In this document: piece by piece, positions 31,261-32,245 of the stretch
How positions within the stretch are numbered: the stretch's first letter is position 1
Layout: each line of letters starts with the position of its first letter
DNA from: an uncultured Pseudorhodobacter sp.
Lineage (GTDB): Bacteria > Pseudomonadota > Alphaproteobacteria > Rhodobacterales > Rhodobacteraceae
Reading direction: 5' to 3'
Assembly (NCBI GenBank): GCA_913062925.1
Contig: CAJXWJ010000043.1
Span: 1 to 32,245 of the forward strand
Length of the DNA: 32,245 nt
Position numbers and translations under genes: made by a program
The notes under the pieces: generated by a model
Seen by the model: only the letters and a program-made list of their open reading frames with translations
The model's database searches: none
What the model was told of the DNA's origin: nothing

Positions 31261-32154
31261 ATGGCCAAAGATCAACAGGAAATCCGGCGCAAATTGCGTA
31301 TTCTTGATCACGCCAAGCAATCCGGTGATGTGAGCAAGACCTGCCGATATTTCGGGATTGGCCGGGCGAGCTTCTATCGTTGGCGAAGTGCCTATCAGGA
31401 TCGTGGCGAGGCCGGTTTGACCAACAACAGGTCAGTGCCACACAATCATCCAAACAAAACGCCCGACGCCGTGGCCCAGAAGGTCTTGCATCTGCGCAAA
31501 AACTATCACCTTGGGCCGATCCGCATCGTTTGGTATCTTGAGCGCTATCATGGGCTCAAGATTTCGGACGCGGGGGTTTATAGGATCCTCAAACGCAATG
31601 GGGTGAACCGGCTACCAGGTGGCACCAGGGTGCGCAAGATCCATACCAAACGGTATAATAAACAGGTCCCCGGGCATCAAATTCAGATGGATGTTAAGTT
31701 CCTGACATTCGTGGACAAAACTGGCAATAAGACCCGCCGCTTTCAATATACAGCCATCGACGACGCCACCCGCATTCGCTCTCTGAAGATCTACGAACGC
31801 CATACCCAGGCCAATGCAATCGACTTTGTGGATCACATCGTTGCAACATTTCCATTCCGAATTCAGGAAATCCGAACTGACAATGGCCACGAGTTCCAAG
31901 CCAAGTTCCACTGGCACGTCGAGGACAAAGGCATGCGCCACGCTTATATCAAGCCAAGCTCACCCCAGCTTAACGGCAAGGTTGAGCGCTCACATCGATC
32001 TGATGAGCAGGAGTTTTACCAACTCCTAAGCTATACAGGCGATGTCGATTTGAACGCAAAACTGGCGGAGTGGGAAAAGTTCTATAACCTTGCCAGACCT
32101 CATGGAGCTCACAACGGAAAAACACCTTACGAAGCGCTCGGGGAGAAGCTATAA
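31261..32154 (+). CDS. IS481-family transposase (DDE integrase type)
   Basis: A 297-residue transposase, complete. The N-terminal part holds a helix-turn-helix (VSKTCRYFGIGRASFYRWR, about 24-42), followed by a second DNA-binding stretch (GPIRIVWYLERYHGLKISDAGVYRILKRNGV). The catalytic core has D144 (IQMDVKF), D207 (RTDNGHEF) and E242 (GKVERSHRSDEQEF), that is D-62-D-34-E. The C-terminal YNLARPHGAHNGKTPYEAL is the usual end. ATG 31261 is preceded by GGGAGGG; a GTG at 31252 is a possible earlier start. There are no frameshifts, so the element may still be active. It is read opposite to the gene it interrupts. Confidence 0.93.
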   Translation: MAKDQQEIRRKLRILDHAKQSGDVSKTCRYFGIGRASFYRWRSAYQDRGEAGLTNNRSVPHNHPNKTPDAVAQKVLHLRKNYHLGPIRIVWYLERYHGLKISDAGVYRILKRNGVNRLPGGTRVRKIHTKRYNKQVPGHQIQMDVKFLTFVDKTGNKTRRFQYTAIDDATRIRSLKIYERHTQANAIDFVDHIVATFPFRIQEIRTDNGHEFQAKFHWHVEDKGMRHAYIKPSSPQLNGKVERSHRSDEQEFYQLLSYTGDVDLNAKLAEWEKFYNLARPHGAHNGKTPYEALGEKL

Positions 32155-32166
32155 TCAAGCAATAAT

Positions 32167-32193
32167 GTGTCTCGCCGGATTGCCGATATTACA
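32167..32193 (-). repeat. IS481-family right inverted end
   Basis: Read on the minus strand it starts TGTAATATCGGC and ends GCGAGACAC, mirroring the left end. Beyond it only 52 A+T-rich bases remain, with a small hairpin GCCCA/TGGGC (32231-32245) and no recognisable gene. Confidence 0.7.
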
Positions 32194-32245
32194 CTTTTAA
32201 GAAAGCTGTCAACAAAACCCTTTAAAACCTGCCCAAAGACTGGGC

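Larger units (their letters stand above)
31194..32193 (+). mobile_element. IS481-family insertion sequence, about 1.0 kb
   Basis: A single transposase gene lies between imperfect inverted ends that begin TGTA. The left end TGTAGGACC... and the inverted right end TGTAATATC... both run into a shared GCGAGACAC after about 18-19 bases. The length of about 1,000 bp and the TGT...ACA termini fit IS481. No target-site duplication can be seen: the left flank is CAGTGGTG, the right flank CTTTTAAG. The right flank does not continue the interrupted binding-protein gene, so the insertion was followed by a deletion or rearrangement, or the true ends differ slightly. Confidence 0.85.

Noticed and set aside
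1-32245. CRISPR array, phage genes, toxin-antitoxin or defence cluster
   Set aside because: No regularly spaced repeats, cas genes, phage structural genes or toxin-antitoxin pairs were recognised on either strand.

Overview
The window looks like chromosomal DNA of a photosynthetic alphaproteobacterium of the Rhodobacteraceae (Rhodobacter/Roseobacter relatives). The main reason is a complete peripheral light-harvesting (LH2) operon, pucB-pucA-pucC plus a distal gene, behind a CrtJ/PpsR-type operator palindrome. G+C-rich coding, ATGA/GTGA overlaps between genes and long antisense shadow frames fit the same group. All assignments come from reading the sequence; no database search was possible.

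Left part (1-6.6 kb): the 3' end of a long-form purC, a PfkB-type fructokinase overlapping dtd, a probable 30-residue membrane peptide on the minus strand, the first copy of a GC-rich intergenic hairpin repeat, and the wreck of a GFA-family gene spread over three frames. The puc operon follows, ended by a terminator, and then a solitary glycosyltransferase. PucA carries Phe44-Leu45 where the well-studied B800-850 complexes carry aromatic Tyr-Tyr or Tyr-Trp. This predicts a blue-shifted, B800-820-like antenna.

Middle-left (6.6-15.8 kb): three minus-strand genes (acyl-CoA synthetase, BON-LysM protein with its own terminator, lipid/drug ABC exporter). Divergent from them is a tightly coupled plus-strand operon with three different alpha/beta hydrolases around a threonine-dehydratase-like PLP enzyme. 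After the second copy of the hairpin repeat comes an enolase-superfamily enzyme that seems to lack two usual active-site acids.

Middle-right (16.0-20.6 kb): a coupled four-gene envelope-lipid operon (LpxH-like phosphoesterase, GT21 ceramide-glucosyltransferase-like enzyme, DedA protein, dolichol-phosphate-mannose-synthase-like GT2), then a MOFRL-type glycerate kinase.

Riboflavin locus (20.6-24.0 kb): two convergent units, each headed by its own FMN riboswitch. The plus-strand unit encodes a RibH2-type lumazine synthase; the minus-strand unit encodes ribD-ribE-ribA. The two units meet with overlapping stop codons, so they should share control by FMN.

Right end (24.0-32.2 kb): a GNAT acetyltransferase, tRNA-Arg(UCU), a chemoreceptor, and a peptide/amide uptake operon (substrate-binding protein, acetamidase/formamidase, fused DppD-DppF-type ATPase). 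The binding-protein gene is cut at its 5' end by a 1.0-kb IS481-family element. The expected permeases are not in view.
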